Assembly (NCBI GenBank): GCA_000230955.3
Contig: CP007060.1
Location: 2,782,969-2,846,968 of the forward strand
Length of the DNA: 64,000 bases
Direction of reading: 5' to 3'
From: Halobacterium sp. DL1
GTDB lineage: Archaea > Halobacteriota > Halobacteria > Halobacteriales > Halobacteriaceae
This document shows positions 62,035 to 64,000 of this stretch, one piece after another (positions within the stretch are counted from its first letter, which is position 1; the number at the start of each line of letters is the position of its first letter). The notes under the pieces are model-generated. The model had not been told where the DNA came from. It saw only the letters and a list, made by a program, of their open reading frames with translations, and did not search any database. The translations under genes were made by a program, and so were the position numbers.

Positions 62035-62137
62035 CTAGCTGGTTGGCGGTTGCGGAGCGGAAAACAACTTCGGCACGCGGCAATCCGCTCGTAGCCGACC
62101 CGGTCGAGAGCCGCGGTGTCGGGAAGTCGGTTCTCTC

Positions 62138-62893
62138 TCAGAAGTCGTCGCTAGACTCGGGGGCGTCCCAGGCGTCGGGCACCTCGATGACGTACTGGCC
62201 GTCCTCCTGGAGCGCGATGATGTACTCCTGGCGGTCGTACAGCTCCATGAGGTTGAGTTCGTACTGGCCCGGCGCGACGATGCGGATGGACTCGAACTGG
62301 TCGTTCAGTTCGCTCCGGAGGTCCTCGAGGTCCGGTCGCTCTTCGGGAGCGTCCGGTTCCTTGACGACGCGACCTTCGGAAGCGTCCGGGAGCGAGTTGC
62401 GGTCGACAATCTCGCTGCGGGCGTCCGCCTGCGCGCTGTCCTCGTAGTCCGCCGGGGCCGCGTTTACGGACCCTGTGTCGTCGTCGACAGTCGAATCAGG
62501 AGCGCCTGTGCCACCGGAGGCCTCGGTGCCCCCCGTTTCGGGTGCAGTGTCCGAATCTGCGGCCGGCGAGTCGGTAACGGGCGATGTGCCGGAGTCGACC
62601 GCGTCTTCGTCGCCGCTGTCGGCGGACGGACGCTCAGGCGCCGTCTCGGCGTTGCCTGGAGCAGGGTCCGAGTCGGTCGAGACCGCGTCGCGGACCTTGT
62701 TCGCGGCGCGACCGACCGCGCCGGTGACGGAGCCACCCTCTCGCTCGGGCGGTTCGGCGTCGGTCGGCGCCTCCTCGGGCACCTCCCCGGGGTGGTACTG
62801 GAACTTGTTGCCGCCGCAGTCCGGACACCCCGAGAGCATCTCCTTGGAGCCGTCCGCGAAGACGTGTCCGCAGTTCGTACACTGGTGTGGCAT
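62138..62893 (-). CDS. oapC: Origin-associated zinc-ribbon protein OapC
   Basis: The protein starts MPHQCTNCGHVFADGSKEML and SGCPDCGGNKF, a zinc ribbon, followed by a long acidic Ser/Asp/Thr-rich disordered middle and a C-terminal conserved domain (LRSELNDQFESIRIVAPGQYELNLMELYDRQEYI). The 251 residues and order with oapB and oapA match the Oap cluster seen beside a chromosomal origin in Haloferax. Its ATG shares one base with the oapB stop. Confidence 0.85.
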   Translation of the reverse strand: MPHQCTNCGHVFADGSKEMLSGCPDCGGNKFQYHPGEVPEEAPTDAEPPEREGGSVTGAVGRAANKVRDAVSTDSDPAPGNAETAPERPSADSGDEDAVDSGTSPVTDSPAADSDTAPETGGTEASGGTGAPDSTVDDDTGSVNAAPADYEDSAQADARSEIVDRNSLPDASEGRVVKEPDAPEERPDLEDLRSELNDQFESIRIVAPGQYELNLMELYDRQEYIIALQEDGQYVIEVPDAWDAPESSDDF

Positions 62894-63273
62894 TACTTGC
62901 GGGAGATGAGCGCGCTGATGAGCGTCTCGTCTTTGTGGAGCGACTGGATCTGGTTCGCCGGACCGATCACCGTCAGCTTCGACGTCGACTCCTTGCCCAT
63001 CAGGCGACCGAGCAGGGTCGTGTCTCCGGTGTCGGACTGCGGGAAGCTCTCGATCTCGATGCCGGTGAAGTCGTCGGGGTTGATCTCGCTCATCGTCACT
63101 TCGATGAGTTTCGACTCCTCGTCGGGAGTGAGCCCCGTCTCCAGGACGACGATCTTGCCGTCGCGGACGCCGTCGAGAATCATGCGTATCTTCTCCATCG
63201 ACGTCTTCCCGGACATCCGCTGGCCGCTGATGAGGTCGATCTGGACGCCGTCCGGGTTGGTTGTCTCAGGCAT
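62893..63273 (-). CDS. oapB: Origin-associated protein OapB (DUF2073)
   Basis: The 126-residue protein (VQIDLISGQRMSGKTSMEKIRMILDGVRDGKIVVLETGL) matches the DUF2073 family, always found between an Era-like GTPase and a zinc-ribbon protein in euryarchaea. Archaeal OapB has been described as an RNA-binding partner, while its link to the origin is positional. It lies 6 bp after oapA. Confidence 0.9.
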   Translation of the reverse strand: MPETTNPDGVQIDLISGQRMSGKTSMEKIRMILDGVRDGKIVVLETGLTPDEESKLIEVTMSEINPDDFTGIEIESFPQSDTGDTTLLGRLMGKESTSKLTVIGPANQIQSLHKDETLISALISRK

Positions 63274-63279
63274 TGGTGG

Positions 63280-63924
63280 TCACCCGAAGTACTCCGCTAT
63301 CTTCTCGTAGACCTCGTCCATGTTCGAACCCTCCTTCGCCGAGAGCGCGATGGTCTCGTGCTGGGGGAAGGCGTTCGAGATCTGCTGGATGTTCGAGTCC
63401 TCGAGGTCCGTCTTGTTCCCGAGGATAAGCACCGGTAGCTCCCGGCTCTCGATGATGCCGATGAGCATCGTGTTCACCTGCGTGAACGGGTCCTCGGTGG
63501 AGTCGAGGACGTAGATGACGCCGTCGACGTCCTCGCGGAGCCAGTGCATCGCCTCGGCGACGCCCTCGGTAGCCTCGCGGGAGCGACGAACGGCCTCGTC
63601 CTTCTCCATGTCGTGGTCGAGGAACTCCGAGTAGTCGACCTTCGTCGTGACACCGGGCGTGTCGACGATGTCGATGTTGACGGTCTTGCCGTCTCGTTTG
63701 ATCTCGACGTTCTCCTTTCGACGCGCGCGGCGCGTCTCGTGCGGGATGTGGCTCTCCGGACCGACCGCGTCGCCCGTCCAGTCACGCGCGATGCGGTTGG
63801 CTAGAGTGGTCTTACCCGCGTTGGGCGGACCGTAAATCCCGATTCGTTTCGGCTCCGAGTCGTCGGCGAACATGCTCGCCGTGACCCGGGATATGCTGTC
63901 TCTGAGTTCTGCGAACAGTCCCAT
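63280..63924 (-). CDS. oapA: Origin-associated Era-like GTP-binding protein OapA
   Basis: This 214-residue GTPase has G1 GPPNAGKTTLANR, G3 DTPGV, G4 NKTD and G5 SAKEG, an Era/Obg-like G domain. It heads the oapA-oapB-oapC operon; TACAAG about 30 bp before the ATG is the likely TATA box. In Haloferax volcanii the orthologues lie next to oriC1 and orc1, so the origin may start just beyond the right edge (63925-64000 holds only the promoter). Confidence 0.9.
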   Translation of the reverse strand: MGLFAELRDSISRVTASMFADDSEPKRIGIYGPPNAGKTTLANRIARDWTGDAVGPESHIPHETRRARRKENVEIKRDGKTVNIDIVDTPGVTTKVDYSEFLDHDMEKDEAVRRSREATEGVAEAMHWLREDVDGVIYVLDSTEDPFTQVNTMLIGIIESRELPVLILGNKTDLEDSNIQQISNAFPQHETIALSAKEGSNMDEVYEKIAEYFG

Positions 63925-64000
63925 CCTTGGCCTCCATTCGCACCCCGCCCCTTGTATGTTTGACGCAGGATACGGATAGTAACGAGTAGCTACCGTCGCG

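Overview
The window reads as one piece of a haloarchaeal (class Halobacteria) chromosome. Signs of this are the very high GC with strong G/C preference at third codon positions, acidic Asp/Glu-rich proteins, leaderless-looking genes with a TATA-like box about 25-30 nt before the start codon, overlapping ATGA/GTGA gene junctions, and lineage markers such as Hel308, the KEOPS subunit Cgi121, archaeal PurO, haloarchaeal thiosulfate sulfurtransferases and the origin-associated OapABC cluster. The species cannot be fixed from sequence alone.

Region by region. (1) 1-10.6 kb, core/metabolic: the 3' part of hel308 coupled to cgi121; a 180-bp gap with two origin-recognition-box-like repeats; two small zinc-ribbon proteins; a Yip1-like membrane protein; a molybdenum hydroxylase (CO-dehydrogenase-family) operon coxG'-coxS-coxL-coxM whose large subunit carries the form II signature AYRGAGR and whose CoxG looks internally deleted; then an ABC ATPase/permease pair. 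(2) About 10.6-29.95 kb, an accessory island flanked by a perfect 13-nt direct repeat. One copy lies just after the ABC permease, the other is the 3' end of a tRNA-Gln(CTG) gene, so this looks like an integrative element in a tRNA. It carries a tyrosine recombinase, a replication-like module (XPD-type Fe-S helicase, small primase-polymerase, a large nested inverted repeat, a six-gene overlapping operon of small zinc/RHH-like proteins) and defence-type cargo: a DUF4268 nuclease, an EVE/PUA-like protein, a NucS/DUF91-like nuclease, a complete type I restriction system (hsdM-hsdS-hsdR) with its YgjP-type metalloprotease, and a two-gene unit coding a PD-(D/E)XK nuclease with three 35-residue tandem repeats plus an unknown partner. 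(3) 30-64 kb, core chromosome again: LUD protein, PurO, phosphoesterase, tryptophanase, aspartate kinase, two ABC-2 exporter sets, uvrC and uvrB, UspA with a TauE/SafE permease, rubrerythrin-like protein, two divergent thiosulfate sulfurtransferases, an AI-2E-family permease, the thiamine ABC transporter thiBPQ, methyltransferase, MATE efflux pump, and oapC-oapB-oapA at the right edge, which in Haloferax sits beside a chromosomal origin.

How the parts work together: hsdM/S/R plus the metalloprotease would modify and cut DNA as one type I system; the helicase, primase-polymerase and inverted repeat would let the island replicate or mobilise when excised by the recombinase; the cox genes would build one molybdenum hydroxylase; thiB/P/Q one thiamine importer; uvrB and uvrC need a uvrA from elsewhere.

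The most interesting material is in the island: the 35-residue-repeat nuclease pair (27,996-29,620) and the helicase/primase/inverted-repeat replication module (15.6-20.1 kb). No CRISPR array, rRNA, insertion sequence or riboswitch was recognised.
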